DNA of 26,840 nucleotides. It comes from Mastigamoeba balamuthi. Taxonomy: Eukaryota; Evosea; Mastigamoebida; Mastigamoebidae. The DNA is taken from positions 745,829 through 772,668 of the forward strand of contig CACRSC010000273.1 of the NCBI GenBank assembly GCA_902651635.1. The letters run 5' to 3'. The notes beneath the pieces were generated by a model. It was given only the letters and a program-made list of their open reading frames with translations. It was not told the DNA's origin and made no database searches. Position 1 is the first letter of the stretch; every line of letters begins with the position of its first letter. The position numbers were made by a program, and so were the translations under genes. Shown piece by piece: positions 1 through 9,377 of this stretch.

Positions 1-39
1 CCCCCCCCCCCCCCCCGCTCGAGGGCGTGTGTGTCCGCA

Positions 40-1244
40 GGTTCGTGACGGGGTCGTTTGCCAACTGGACGGCCCGCACGGCGCTGAGCGGGGGCCGCGC
101 GACGCTGCACCTGCCCGCGGGCATCCACAAGTACAAGTACATCGTCGACGGCACCTGGAGGGAGGACCCCGCGGCGCCCACGGCCCGCGACGCGTCGGGC
201 AACGTGAACAACGTGGTCCGCGTGCCCGTCGACGTCGTCGCCGTCGCCACGTTCAACCTGCGCTACGGCGCCGCCGACGACGGCGCCAACAGCTGGGTCT
301 TCCGCAGGGACGGCGCCGCCATGCTCGTCCGCAGCCTGCGCCCCGCAGTCCTCCTGACACAGGAGGGCCTCGACTGGCAGGTCAGCACAGCGAATTCAAT
401 TGATTCCGTCCCGCCCGAATTCCACCCGTTTTTTTCCAGTTCTGACGTTTCTGCGCTGTCCTGTGGCAGCTGACGGACCTCACGGAGAGGGTGCCGTCGT
501 ACGTGCGGTACGGGGTGGGGAGGCGAGGCGACGCGAGCGACGAGTGGAGCGCGGTGCTGGTGGACTCGGAGCAGGCGTCTGTGGAGGCCTCTGGCACGTT
601 CTGGCTCAGCGAGACGTCCCTCGTCCCCGGGTCCAAGAGCTGGGGGTCCTCGTTCCCTCGCATCGCCACGTGGGCCCTCGTCAGGCTCGGCGGCTCCGCG
701 GGCTTGCGGTTCATCGCGTGCAGCACGCACCTCGACTACACCACGTCCACCGTCCGAGAGATGCAGGCCGGCGTGCTCACCGCCCACCTCGACAACGTGC
801 GGCCCTGCGGGGAACATGGAGAGCCACCCGGCCTCCTCGCTGACCCCTCCCTCTCTGATGCAGTTGCAGGGCCGCTTCAAGTGCCCGGTGGTGCTGGGGG
901 GCGACTTCAACAGCACCAAGGACGTCACCGGCCTCTGGGGGCAGCTGTGCAAGCGCGCCTCGTTCAGCGACGCGTGGGACATGGCCGACGACCGCGATGA
1001 GGGCCTGAGCCACGGCACGACCTTCAACAACTTCGACGCTTCGTGTCTGTCGCACAGGCCCGAGCCCCGCAAGGCTCTCTCGGCCTACGGCTCGGGCCAC
1101 ATCGACTGGCTGCTCTACCGCAACCAGTACGGCGCAGCGCAGCTCAGGGCCAGGGTGGCCAGGGTCGTCACGGAGCCCCGCCCGGACGGCCTCAATTTCC
1201 CATCGGACCACTGGCTCCTGCAGGCGACGTTCACGTACCACTGA
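40..1244 (+). CDS. CBM48-like glucan-binding domain + endonuclease/exonuclease/phosphatase (EEP) protein, 5'-partial
   Basis: Three exons are visible: about 40-380, 470-796 and 864-1244 (TGA stop). Introns 381-469 and 797-863 are GT-AG and keep the frame. The left end enters through an acceptor (tccgcag at 32-39), so the N-terminus is missing. Exon 1 encodes a carbohydrate-binding module of the CBM48/AMPK-beta type: GSFANW, then LPAGIHKYKYIVDG, a D-P pair and the ending GNVNNVV. It runs directly into an EEP fold: ATFNLRYG, the metal-binding Glu in LLTQEG, GTFWLSE, the catalytic His region STHLDY, GGDFNS, and the terminal SDHW. All expected EEP catalytic motifs are present. The EEP part most resembles the extracellular/bacterial-type metal-dependent hydrolases rather than CCR4 or inositol phosphatases. 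The family cleaves phosphodiester or phosphomonoester bonds; the CBM suggests association with glycogen or starch. The substrate is not deducible. Domain identity is fairly sure. Confidence 0.8.
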
Positions 1245-1374
1245 CAGTCGTCGCCCTCACGGCCTTCGATCGCTGTTATCTGCAGTGTACACAGGGCCTA
1301 ACATGGCATGCGACAGGGCTAGTCCCGTTTGCCATGGGTGGCAATGCACTGCGATCAATCGTTTGGGCGGCGTC
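1245..1374. other. Short intergenic region between convergent genes
   Basis: This 130 bp stretch separates the TGA of the EEP gene (+) from the TGA of RED/IK (-). I see no poly(A) hexamer or other clear element. It is simply the convergent 3' flank of both genes. Confidence 0.5.
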
Positions 1375-3580
1375 TCAGTGCCTCGAGCGCTTGGAGGAGG
1401 ACTCGTCCTCGTCGCTGTAATAGACCCCGCCGCCGTCGTCGCCGCCACCGCCATTGTCGTCGTCGTCGTCCACAGCCTCTCCCCTCGCCTTGGCCGCCTT
1501 CTTCTTCATGATCTGGAGTGCCGGGTAGCATTAGTACACACAATGGTCGGCAGTGGAGGGAACTTTGTGCACCTCTTCGACCTTGACGAGGTCTCTGTTG
1601 AGCTTGGCATCGCGCTGCTTCTCTGTCTTGGGCTTCTTCTCCTTCTTCTCGTCCTTCTCGCCGCGCTTGCGCTTGCGCTTCGTCTTCTCCTCTGCTTCCT
1701 TCTCGGCGGCGAGCTCTTCTGCGGTCTTCTTGACACCCGCAGCGCGCTCGCGGAACGCCGACTCGAACGACCCGGGGTAGCACTCGGCGTACAGGTCCGA
1801 CACGAAGGTCGTCTCCTTCTCCTTCTCGTCGACCTTCCTCTTCTGCAGCACAGAGCTGTCGTCTCTCTGCAGCGGAGCAGCAGGAGCAGGCGAGGGTCAG
1901 AGAGCGAACACCAGGGAGAGCATCTGCTGGGCTGCGGGGGGTGGGAACCCGACCTGCAGGAATCTCCGCATCGCGGGGTCGATGTCTGTCTTGAGCTGCT
2001 GGGGGCGTGCGAACGAGCTCCTCGCGGGGACGTCGTCCCTCTGGTGGGCGCTGCTCCCCGCTTTGCGGCCCTCGCCGTCGTCCTCGTCCTCGTCCTCGTC
2101 CTCGTTCTTGTCGTCCTCGCGCGCTATGACCTGCGCCTTGGCGATGAACATCGCGACCTGCCTGCGGCGCTGCTCCTCGCTCTCCGCCTCCTCCTCTTCG
2201 TCGCTCACCGGCTGCACGAACGTCGGCCCCTTGGCGTCCGGCGCCTGCTGCAGCGCCTCGCTCTGGAAGTTGTCGAGGCTCCCCGCCCCCGGGAAGATGT
2301 CGCCCTCGTCGTCGGCCTCCATCGGCGCCGGGCCACCAGCAGGCGCAGCAGCAGCGCCAGCGCCAGCGGGCTTGGCGAACTCGTCCTTGGGCACGAGGAA
2401 CGCGGGGGCGGCCTCCGACGACGCTGCTGCGGGGGCTGCGGCCCTGGAGGTGCCGTCCCTCCGCTGCGCCATGATCTTGCAGACCTTGTCGAAGATCAGC
2501 AGGTCGGCCCGCGTGAGCACAACGCCGCCGTCGGCGAGCGCGTCCGACTCGGCCTTGCTGTGCACGACGGTCGAGGGGAGGTCCCTGAACGCCCTGCTCC
2601 TGACGTCGCCCTCGAGGTCGAAGACGTAGGTCATCCTGCCGCGGGCGAACAGGTCCGCCGTGCGCTGGCGCGCGGCCTGGCGCTGCTGCGCGGTGCCCAG
2701 GGCCGCCGCCGCCTTGGGCGCCAGCAGCAGCTGGTGCACCCTGCGGCCCATCGCCGTCACGAACTGGGACGGGTCGCCCGTGATGCCTCCCGTCAGCCTC
2801 TGCTCCCTGAGGAGGGCGCCCCCCAAGACCGCGGCCCGCACGCGCATCAGTATGGGCCGCAAGCGAGCAGCGCAAGAGCAGCGGGGCAAGCGGGGCAAGC
2901 GCGGCCAAGGCGAGGCAAGGGTGGCGGCACAACGCACAGCTCCTTCTTCTTCTCGGCCTCGGCGGCCTCGCGCTCGATCTCGGCGCGCTTCTTCTCGAGC
3001 AGCGAGTAGTCGAGGCCCTTGACGAGGTGCGTGTGCTCCATGTCGCCCCCCAGGAACTTCGTCTGCTCCTCCGTCAGGTTCTCCAGGTTGGCCATCTGCT
3101 CCCCCCTTGGTGGCGCCCCCGCAGGTCAGCCAGCCGGCCAGTGCGTGCGCTGGGCTCCCACACAGCTCCCCAGGTGGCTGGGGGGCTCACTCGGGGTGGT
3201 CTGTGTCCTTCTGGTTGCGCCGCTCGGCCGCGCGGTCCCTGTAGCCCGCGCCCGCGCCCTCGTCGTCGCCCTCGGCCTTGGGCTTGGGCCGCTGCTGCTT
3301 CTTGACCCGCCTGCGGTGCTCCTCGTCGTCGTCCTCCGCCGCCGCCGCCTTCTTCCTCCTGCTGCGCGGGGGCCCCTGCAGGTCAGAGAGCCCGCGAGTG
3401 CCCCTGTGTGTGCGCTGTGTGTGCGCTGTGTGCCGTCTGCGGGGCCGCGACTGCGAGTGCCCCCGTGTGGGTGGACAGAAAGGGGGCGCACGGGGCGGGC
3501 GCGCCGAAGTAGGACGGGGGCCCGTCGGCCCGCGGGGTCATCATGAGGAGCCGGAAGTCATTGTTCGTGAGGCCAGCCAT
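1375..3580 (-). CDS. IK: Protein RED / IK (spliceosomal B-complex factor)
   Basis: Six exons on the minus strand: 3492-3580, 3191-3361, 2938-3105, 1912-2806, 1573-1866 and 1375-1512. All introns are GT-AG and phases add up to 584 codons. The start MAGLTNNDFRLLMMTPRA matches the conserved RED opening (LTNEDFRKLLMTPRA in animals). Exon 2 carries the basic/acidic stretch ending YRDRAAERR. Exon 3 holds the family hallmark KFLGGDMEHTHLVKGLDYSLL, and exon 4 the region GRRVHQLL... FARGRMTYVFDLE, where animals have a homologous segment. After a low-complexity Asp/Glu region, exon 5 gives SDLYAECYPG (animal NSYAECYPA) and a Lys-rich tail; exon 6 ends in DEDESSSKRSRH. RED is a nuclear protein recruited to the spliceosomal B complex with SMU1. 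The animal RE/RD dipeptide repeat is absent; acidic and Ala-rich runs replace it. Identification is secure; exact splice sites of exons 1-2 are my best frame-consistent choice. Confidence 0.9.
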
Positions 3581-3657
3581 TGCGCGCAGTGCCCACTCGC
3601 TCTGCTTACCTGGAGAATCTTCTCAAGATACTGTCATCAAAATCTCGAGGAAAAAGT

Positions 3658-3728
3658 TCCGAAGCCGGGAATCGAACCCGGGGCAAGCAGGTGAGAGCCG
3701 CTTATGTTACCAACTACACCACTTCGGA
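3658..3728 (-). tRNA. tRNA-Glu (anticodon CTC)
   Basis: On the minus strand a 71-nt cloverleaf folds without an intron. The acceptor stem is TCCGAAG/CTTCGGA. The D arm is GTGT/ACAT. The anticodon stem is AGCGG/CTGCT (one G-T pair) closing the 7-nt loop CTCTCAC, anticodon CTC. The T arm is CCGGG/CCCGG with loop TTCGATT. The anticodon reads GAG codons (glutamate). The internal B box (GGTTCGATTCC) is intact, as expected for RNA polymerase III transcription. It lies 77 bp upstream of the RED/IK start, on the same strand. CCA is not encoded. Confidence 0.95.
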
Positions 3729-3849
3729 GGTTACATAAAGAATTAAGCCGAGATCGGCCTACAGGAGACCTGCAGAGGATCTCGCGGAGAAAACCGACTG
3801 ACGCCATCACTCCCCGCAACATTCTCTGTGCTCTGCTGTTTGTCGGAGA
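3729..3849. promoter_or_regulatory. Upstream region of sedoheptulokinase
   Basis: This 121 bp gap lies between the tRNA-Glu gene (-) and the kinase start (+), so it should carry the start signals of both. It is less GC-rich than the flanking coding DNA. I see no certain TATA box or initiator. Confidence 0.35.
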
Positions 3850-5294
3850 ATGCTGCTGGGCGTCGACATCGGAACCTCCACGATCGCTGCCGTGCTGGTC
3901 GACCCGACCACGCGCAGCGTTGTTTCGAGCACGTCAGCGCCCACTCCCCCGGGCTCGGACGCACAGTCGCACCTGCGCACCGCTCTCGAAGTCGTCCGCG
4001 CCCTGGGCCGCGTCTCCCTCGCCTCTGTCCTCTCCGTCGGCGTCACCGGGCAGATGCACGGTGTCGTCCTCGCTCGCGCCAGCGGCGGGTTCCCCGGGGA
4101 CGCCCTCAGCCCCCTCGTCGACTGGAGAGACCACAGGCACGCATTGCACCTTTGCTCGATTTATGACGCCCCCTCTCCCCGGGGAAGGAACTCTGAACTT
4201 TGCTGTCCGCGAATGTTCACCGCAGGAGCGACGCGGAGTTCGCGGGGCTCCTCCCGCAGGGCAAGCAAGAGGCGCTCGTGGGGCACGGGTGCGCGACGCT
4301 GGCGTGGTGGGCCAGCAGGGGCGACCTGCCCGCGGAGCCGTGCGTGGCGCTACCGATCGCGGACCTCTTCGTGAGCCGCCTGTGCGCCAACGGGGGCTCG
4401 CGGGCCGTCAGCCCCGCCACGGCGTCGGCGTTCGGCCTCTACGACGTGTCCACCAGGTCGTGGGACGACGAGGCGCTCGCCAGCTGCAGCATACCGTCCT
4501 CGATCATGCCCGCGGTGGTCCCCGCGGGGACGTCGGCGGGCAGCGTCAGCGCGGAGGCCTCCGAGATCCTTGGCGTCCCCGAGGGCGTCCCCGTCGGCGT
4601 CTCGGTCGGCGACTTCGAGGCGCTCGCTGCGGCTGTTGCCACGTCGCCACTCGAAGACGTCGTCGTCGACATCGGGGCCACCGCGCAGTTCGCGGCAGTC
4701 ATACCGCGCAACACCAACATCGAGGAGGCGCCGGGGCTGTCGTTCGAGCTCAGGCCGTACTCAGAGAGCCATCAGATGCTCACCGCCGTCTCCATGTGCG
4801 GCGGCGCTGCGTGGCAGTGGCTCGCTGGCGTGGCCAGGTCGTGGCTCACGGACCTCTGCGGCACCGAGAGCCCGCTGCTGCGCTGCAGCGAAGAGGAGAT
4901 GAACAACTGGCTCTCGGATCTGGGGCTCGAGTGCCTGAGGAAGGGGGATGTCGAGCCGCTCGTCGTTCGGACGAGCTTCTGCGGGGAGCTGCGCAACCCG
5001 GGCCTCACGGGGTCGATCGAGGGCATCACGATGGGAAACTTCACCGTCGGGCGGCTGGCAGCGGCCGTGGCGAGGGGCATCGCCAAGAGCCTCGTCGAGA
5101 TGGTTCCCCGCGAGGCCCTCGCAGGCAGGTGCCGTGTTGTGGGGTGTGGCAACGCGCTCCGCAGGTCTGTGCTCCTGCAGAGGGCCCTGGCAAAGGAGCT
5201 CTCTGGGATGGAGCTGGTCATGTCGCCAGAAACAGAAGAGGCAGCTACAGGAGCTGCGCTCCTTGCAATGCCGGAAACCAGCAGTCACTGTTGA
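3850..5294 (+). CDS. SHPK: Sedoheptulokinase (FGGY carbohydrate kinase)
   Basis: Two exons (3850-4136 and 4226-5294) give 451 residues, close to the 478 of human SHPK. The start MLLGVDIGTSTIAAVLVD is the FGGY ATP-binding phosphate-1 loop. GVTGQMHGVV follows, and the junction LVDWRDHR|SDAEFAG corresponds to the SHPK-type WQDxR substrate region. The second half has GHGCATLAWW, the actin-fold DIGATAQFA motif, CGGAAWQW, and the C-terminal GCGNALRRS... EEAATGAAL adenosine motif. The enzyme phosphorylates sedoheptulose to sedoheptulose-7-phosphate, feeding the pentose phosphate pathway in the cytosol. Similarity in the junction and C-terminal region favours SHPK over xylulokinase or glycerol kinase. 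The intron 4137-4225 has a GC donor (cacag|gcacgc) and AG acceptor; no GT donor nearby preserves the frame and the conserved motif. Confidence 0.87.
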
Positions 5295-5766
5295 GCAAAA
5301 GAGCGCACAATGCTCTACTGCGTCTGCCGAGTGCCACAAGGAATAAAACACACCTGAGCTCGTAGCATTCGGATCAAGATAGAGAGACTTCTCGACTCAC
5401 GTGCGACGAAGAGTATACACCCCGATACCCGAGTCCAAGGAATGCAAAGAGGTGCGGGTTGGGGACGGGGAGAGGTATCTGGCAGGGCGTTTGATTGCTT
5501 TCGGATTTTGCTGTGAGCCATGTACCTCGCACTTACATAAACCATAAACCAACTTGCGTTAGGCCCCACCCACTCACGGAAGACTCTGAAGCAGGTGCAT
5601 TCATTTCGCTGTTTATTCCACCCAGTTGACCCCCTTCCCACTTCTCTTCGTTTAAAAGCAGCCTGCTGACCACATGTAAAGGGAGCTGCAAGAAGTCCAC
5701 ATCCACATTCCCATCTGAGTGAAAATACCGGCTTCATTGAACTGGCTGATGGAGTAATCCGCTCTG
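5295..5766. other. Convergent 3' flanks of SHPK and nitroreductase, with poly(A) signals
   Basis: This 472 bp gap lies between two convergent genes. AATAAA occurs at 5342-5347 (+), 48 nt past the SHPK stop, and on the minus strand at 5612-5617, about 150 nt past the nitroreductase stop. Both are plausible polyadenylation signals. 5281-5294 and 5369-5385 are repeated near 7337-7390 at the 3' end of the methyltransferase gene (see findings). No further gene is seen. Confidence 0.5.
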
Positions 5767-6848
5767 TCAAACGAAGGAGACCGGGGGCACACCACGGTCG
5801 ACAGAGCGGTGGTAGTGCACCAGTGGGGTGCCGAGAACCAGGCACTGCATCCTGCTGCCTCTGGGAACGCCAAGCTTCTCGTAGAACTGCTCGGGCGGCT
5901 GAGTGTGGGGGCAAGGCATCTGTGAGAGCCAAGAGACTCACGGCCTGTAGGGGTTCGCTGGTCAAGTAGGGGTTGAACAGCAGGCCATTCCAGCACGTGC
6001 CGAGGCCCATCGAAGAGGCCACGAGCTCCGCGGTCTCGAGCGCGACGGTCACGTCGATGTCCTCCACGCGCCCGCCCTCGGTCACGTAGGCCACGAGAAT
6101 GTGAGGGGCGTCCCTGGTCAGGACGTTCTGGCCTGCCTCGCATGCCTACCGAATGGCGTCGGCATCAGCCAAAATGTCCAGGAATTGCGAGAACAATGAC
6201 TCAGCATGCAGCCATTTCTCGGGGGGTGTCCGTGCCTTGATGCAGGCTGTGAACATGTCGGTCTTCCTGGGGTCACCATCGGTGGCGCACTGCCTCAGCG
6301 CCTCGATGGTGTGGCGCTTGAGGTCCTCGATCACCGCGGGGGTCTCTATGACCATCCACCTGACCGCGCGTACGTTGTGCCCTGACGGAGCCGGCGCCAC
6401 GCGTCGTAGCAGCGTCATGATGACGTCGTGCCCCAGCGGCGTCTTGGAGAACCTGCGCGTAGACCTGCGCTCGCGGACGAGCGCGGCGACCTGCTCGGGC
6501 GTGGCCCTCTGCTCCTTCTTGAGTACTGGCAGCACACGCTCGGGGTCGACGCTCTTGAAGCTCAGCGCGCCCGTCGGGCACACGCTCTGCGAATTACGGA
6601 TTCAATCCGCACAAGAAAGTTGGTGAGTATTGGGGGAATGGAGACCTCAGCTTCTGTCTTTATTTGAGGGCGGGCATTCGGACCACGCAGTGGTAGCACT
6701 CGAGGCAGTTCTGAGGCTCGGAAAGGTGAGGGGTAGAGCCGTCGGTGCCGGAGGACAGAGCGAAGGTCGAGCAGTCCCTGACGCACTGGTTGCAGCGCAC
6801 GCACTGCTCCGGGTCGATCACGATCTGCTTGTGGTCGGTCATTGGCAT
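5767..6848 (-). CDS. Ferredoxin-nitroreductase fusion
   Basis: Four exons on the minus strand (6684-6848, 6150-6586, 5942-6113, 5767-5898) give 301 codons with consistent phases. The N-terminal domain has two [4Fe-4S] motifs: CVRCNQCVRDC, and CLECYHC joined across intron 1 to VSVCPTGAL, so the eighth cysteine is created by splicing. The nitroreductase domain follows: RRSTRRF (FMN binding), APSGHNVRAVRW, RDAPHILVAY, GLGTCWNGL, and the C-terminal LGVPRGSRM... LGTP region. Such fused enzymes reduce nitro compounds or flavins with ferredoxin-type electron transfer and are known from Entamoeba and anaerobic bacteria. Intron 2 (6114-6149) is only 36 nt and contains the in-frame TAG at 6146-6148; removing it restores IRDAPH. 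The start is chosen at 6848 (MPMTDHK); 6842 is an alternative. A bacterial origin is possible, but the gene is now intron-rich. Confidence 0.85.
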
Positions 6849-7398
6849 ATCTGCTCGGTTTGTGACTTCGCATCGCACTGAATCCCAGATCCAGCTTAAA
6901 TACCGAGGGGAAGGAGCAGTAGAACTAGTGACTGTCCCTGCTGTTTGCCCAGCTCGGGCTTTTCTTCTCTTAATGTATGAACATGATCGAAGTGGTATTT
7001 GCGCGATGCTTGCTGCCTTTTTTTGTGCTCTGCACCATCGATGCACCACACAGGTTTGGACAAACATCAACATGGTTAATCGGGACACGTGTGGCACACA
7101 CAGCTGGCGCGAGCCTTGGTACCCTCAAAGGCGGGCCCTCCCCGGGATGATACTCCATGCCTCCTTCGCCTCTCGGATGCCCAGCCTCGGCCTCTGGTAT
7201 TCGTAGCAAGCTGGCCTTTGCCACCCCTGGTAGCATTGAATAGACGAGACACTCGACGTGCATCCCCCTCGAACACGCCAGGCGCAGCAGCATTGTGTGC
7301 CTCGCACGGATGAGCAAGCGGTCTTGCCGGACACCGGCAGTCACTGTTGAACGCGAACCACAGACGCGAGTACGGATCAAGTGATAGAGACTCTTGTA
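6849..7398. other. Intergenic region upstream of nitroreductase and downstream of the methyltransferase
   Basis: This 550 bp stretch has lower GC than the genes. It should hold the nitroreductase promoter at its left end and the 3' UTR of the methyltransferase at its right. Short open frames exist on both strands, but none resembles a known family or has clear splice context. 7337-7390 shares blocks with 5281-5385. Confidence 0.4.
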
Positions 7399-9132
7399 TT
7401 ACGGGGTACTGATTGAGTTGATCAGTCCATAGAGGACCCTGTTGGCCTTGGAGTACTTCTGGTCAAAGGCCAGCTGCTGCGTTTCCAGCCTCCGCCCAGG
7501 CTGCTTCTGCCCGTACATCTGCCGCGCGGCGCACAGCCTGATCGAGTTGAGCGCCGCCGCGGCCCGCGCAGCCTCTGCCCGCTGCGATTGCTTCTCCGCG
7601 AGCTTCCGGAGCACGGCCACCTCTGGCGTCCGGGGCTTGCCGGTCTCGGGGTCGCCCGTGAGGCATGCCAGAGAGGGGTTCGACGAGAAGCAGCACGTGC
7701 AGATGAGGAACGAGGCCCCGAGGCCCGCGGCGATGGACACTGCGAGCTCGCTGAGCCCCCCGCACGCGTGCAGCGCCACGACGAGGTCGCAGCCGCCGTC
7801 AAACGCCACGCGCGAGGCGTCGCCGTCGATGAACCGCATGCGGTCCGCGAGGCCCTCGCGGGCGGCGCGCTCGCGGCCCGCGGCCAGCGACGGCGAGTTG
7901 GTGTCGACGACGGTGACCAGCCCGATGCCCGCGGCGCTGAGCGCGAGCGCGAGGTCGCCCCTGCCGCCGCCGACGTCGAGCACGCTGGCCGAGCCCGCGC
8001 GGTCGCCCAGCATCGCGAGCGCCTGCGAGACCATCCACGCGACCTGCGGGCGCTTCTTGGTCTCTGCGTAGCGCAGCCTGCGCCAGTCGCCCGCGTTGGG
8101 CACGTTGAGCGAGGGGTCCACGCTGCGCAGCGTCGCCGCGTCGGCCGCCGCGGGGTCCATGCGCAGCTCGCGCACGCGGATGTCGCCCGGCAGCGCGCGC
8201 GCCTCGACGCCCTCGAGCGCGCGGAACTCGGGCGCCGACAAGTGGGCCCTGCGCAGGCGCGAGCGCCGCGGGCCCGCGGACCCCAGCAGCGAGCGGGCCA
8301 GCGCCGCGAGCTTCTGGTGCGGCGCGGCCGCCACGGCCTCGAGCTCGCGCTGCGAGCGCAGCCGCAGGGCCCGCGCAGCCTGCGGGGGCGGCACCACAGC
8401 GCCGGGCCCCACCGCCATGGCCGCCAGCCGCGCGATGGCCGCAGGGTGCGCCGCGGGCCGCACGACGGCCTCGAGGGCGCGCGCGTAGACGCTGGGCTCG
8501 CCCTGCCCCCCGCGCCCCGTCAGCGACTTGCCCAGCGCCACGCGGAACGACATGATCGAGTTCTGCTCGCACAGCGCGCTGACCGCGTCGAAGTCCCCGG
8601 GCGGCGCCCGCGCGGCCGCCGGCGGCGGGTCCGCGAACGCCGCGACGTCGCCCCTGCGGACGACGACCTGCACGCGGACGCGGGCCGCGCGCAGCGGGTC
8701 GAGCTCGAGGAAGAGCAGCCCGCGGCCGATGGCGCGCCTGCGGAGCACGAGGCCCGCCAGCGCGAAGAGCGGCGACCTGCGCGAGCCCGCGGGCCACGTG
8801 CCCGCCCACGCGCACGTCTCGGCGCCCGGCGGCGTGTCGCGGCGCACGCGCTCCATGGCCAGGCGCAGGGCGTCGACGGGCGTCGGCGCCAGCGCGGGCA
8901 GCAGGCGCGGGACGCCGCTCGCGACGTCGCCGTTGGCCCAGCAGCGGAGACCCGTGCCAGCATCGGTGACACGGGGGACGAGAGATTCGGCGGGGGAAAG
9001 CCTGCGGGCGCGAGAATCGCGGCGGCGGTTGCCGGAGGGGAGGGCGGGGGGCGCGGAGGAGTGGAAGAGCGGAGCGGGCCCGGCCGCAGGAGGGGTTTCC
9101 GATACTGTACCAGCACGCAGGCAAAACGGCAT
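7399..9132 (-). CDS. SAM-dependent methyltransferase with N-terminal OB-like region
   Basis: A single open frame of 577 codons (TAA stop at 7399-7401), without introns, unlike its neighbours. The C-terminal third is a Rossmann methyltransferase: VLDVGGGRGDLALAL (motif I), VTVVDTN (motif II acidic residue), RFIDGDAS (motif III), VVALHACGGLSELAV (motif IV) and FLICTCCFS. The ALHACG/CCF combination is typical of the Methyltransf_32 group that includes GSTCD, METTL25-like and Trm13-like RNA methyltransferases, so an RNA substrate is a reasonable guess. A conserved-looking linker, DWRRLRYAETKKRP, precedes motif I. Residues about 110-200 contain WAGTWPAGSRRSPLFAL... LLFLELD, reminiscent of a nucleic-acid-binding OB fold. 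The start is uncertain: a later Met (near MERVRRD) or an upstream exon is possible because the frame stays open upstream. The gene is divergent from PAN3. Confidence 0.68.
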   Translation of the reverse strand: MPFCLRAGTVSETPPAAGPAPLFHSSAPPALPSGNRRRDSRARRLSPAESLVPRVTDAGTGLRCWANGDVASGVPRLLPALAPTPVDALRLAMERVRRDTPPGAETCAWAGTWPAGSRRSPLFALAGLVLRRRAIGRGLLFLELDPLRAARVRVQVVVRRGDVAAFADPPPAAARAPPGDFDAVSALCEQNSIMSFRVALGKSLTGRGGQGEPSVYARALEAVVRPAAHPAAIARLAAMAVGPGAVVPPPQAARALRLRSQRELEAVAAAPHQKLAALARSLLGSAGPRRSRLRRAHLSAPEFRALEGVEARALPGDIRVRELRMDPAAADAATLRSVDPSLNVPNAGDWRRLRYAETKKRPQVAWMVSQALAMLGDRAGSASVLDVGGGRGDLALALSAAGIGLVTVVDTNSPSLAAGRERAAREGLADRMRFIDGDASRVAFDGGCDLVVALHACGGLSELAVSIAAGLGASFLICTCCFSSNPSLACLTGDPETGKPRTPEVAVLRKLAEKQSQRAEAARAAAALNSIRLCAARQMYGQKQPGRRLETQQLAFDQKYSKANRVLYGLINSISTP

Positions 9133-9377
9133 ATCTTTGACATCATCGGAGAATCTCCAGACTCACTCCCCCCCAATCTCCGCGACAACTATCTTGTTGG
9201 CCCGGGGTCCCCCGCCGCGCGCAATCCCAACCCCCGTGAGGGCGTCCCGCCCCCCACCCGCCCACCCACCCCCGTAGGAGTGCACTGACCCGCCGAGCCC
9301 GCGCAGGCCGTTTCTCTCGCCGCTTTTTGCCCTCGACACGCAAACAGACGGGCCCGCACGGCAGCTGAGCCATCCCG
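9133..9377. promoter_or_regulatory. Divergent promoter region, methyltransferase / PAN3
   Basis: These 245 bp lie between the starts of two genes transcribed away from each other and so should act as a bidirectional promoter. It contains a C-rich tract around 9248-9275. No TATA box or E2F-type site is seen. Confidence 0.4.

Noticed and set aside
1285-3009. Long plus-strand open frame opposite RED/IK
   Set aside because: It is the antisense shadow of a GC-rich coding region with low-complexity composition; the minus strand has clear RED motifs and splice sites.
6146-6148. In-frame TAG in the nitroreductase, suggesting stop-codon reassignment or a pseudogene
   Set aside because: A frame-preserving 36-nt GT-AG intron covers it and yields IRDAPH as in other nitroreductases. 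TAG also serves as the genuine stop of POLE at 11967-11969, which speaks against a changed code.
7588-9288. Long plus-strand open frame opposite the methyltransferase
   Set aside because: Arg-rich low-complexity translation caused by high GC; all conserved motifs are on the minus strand.
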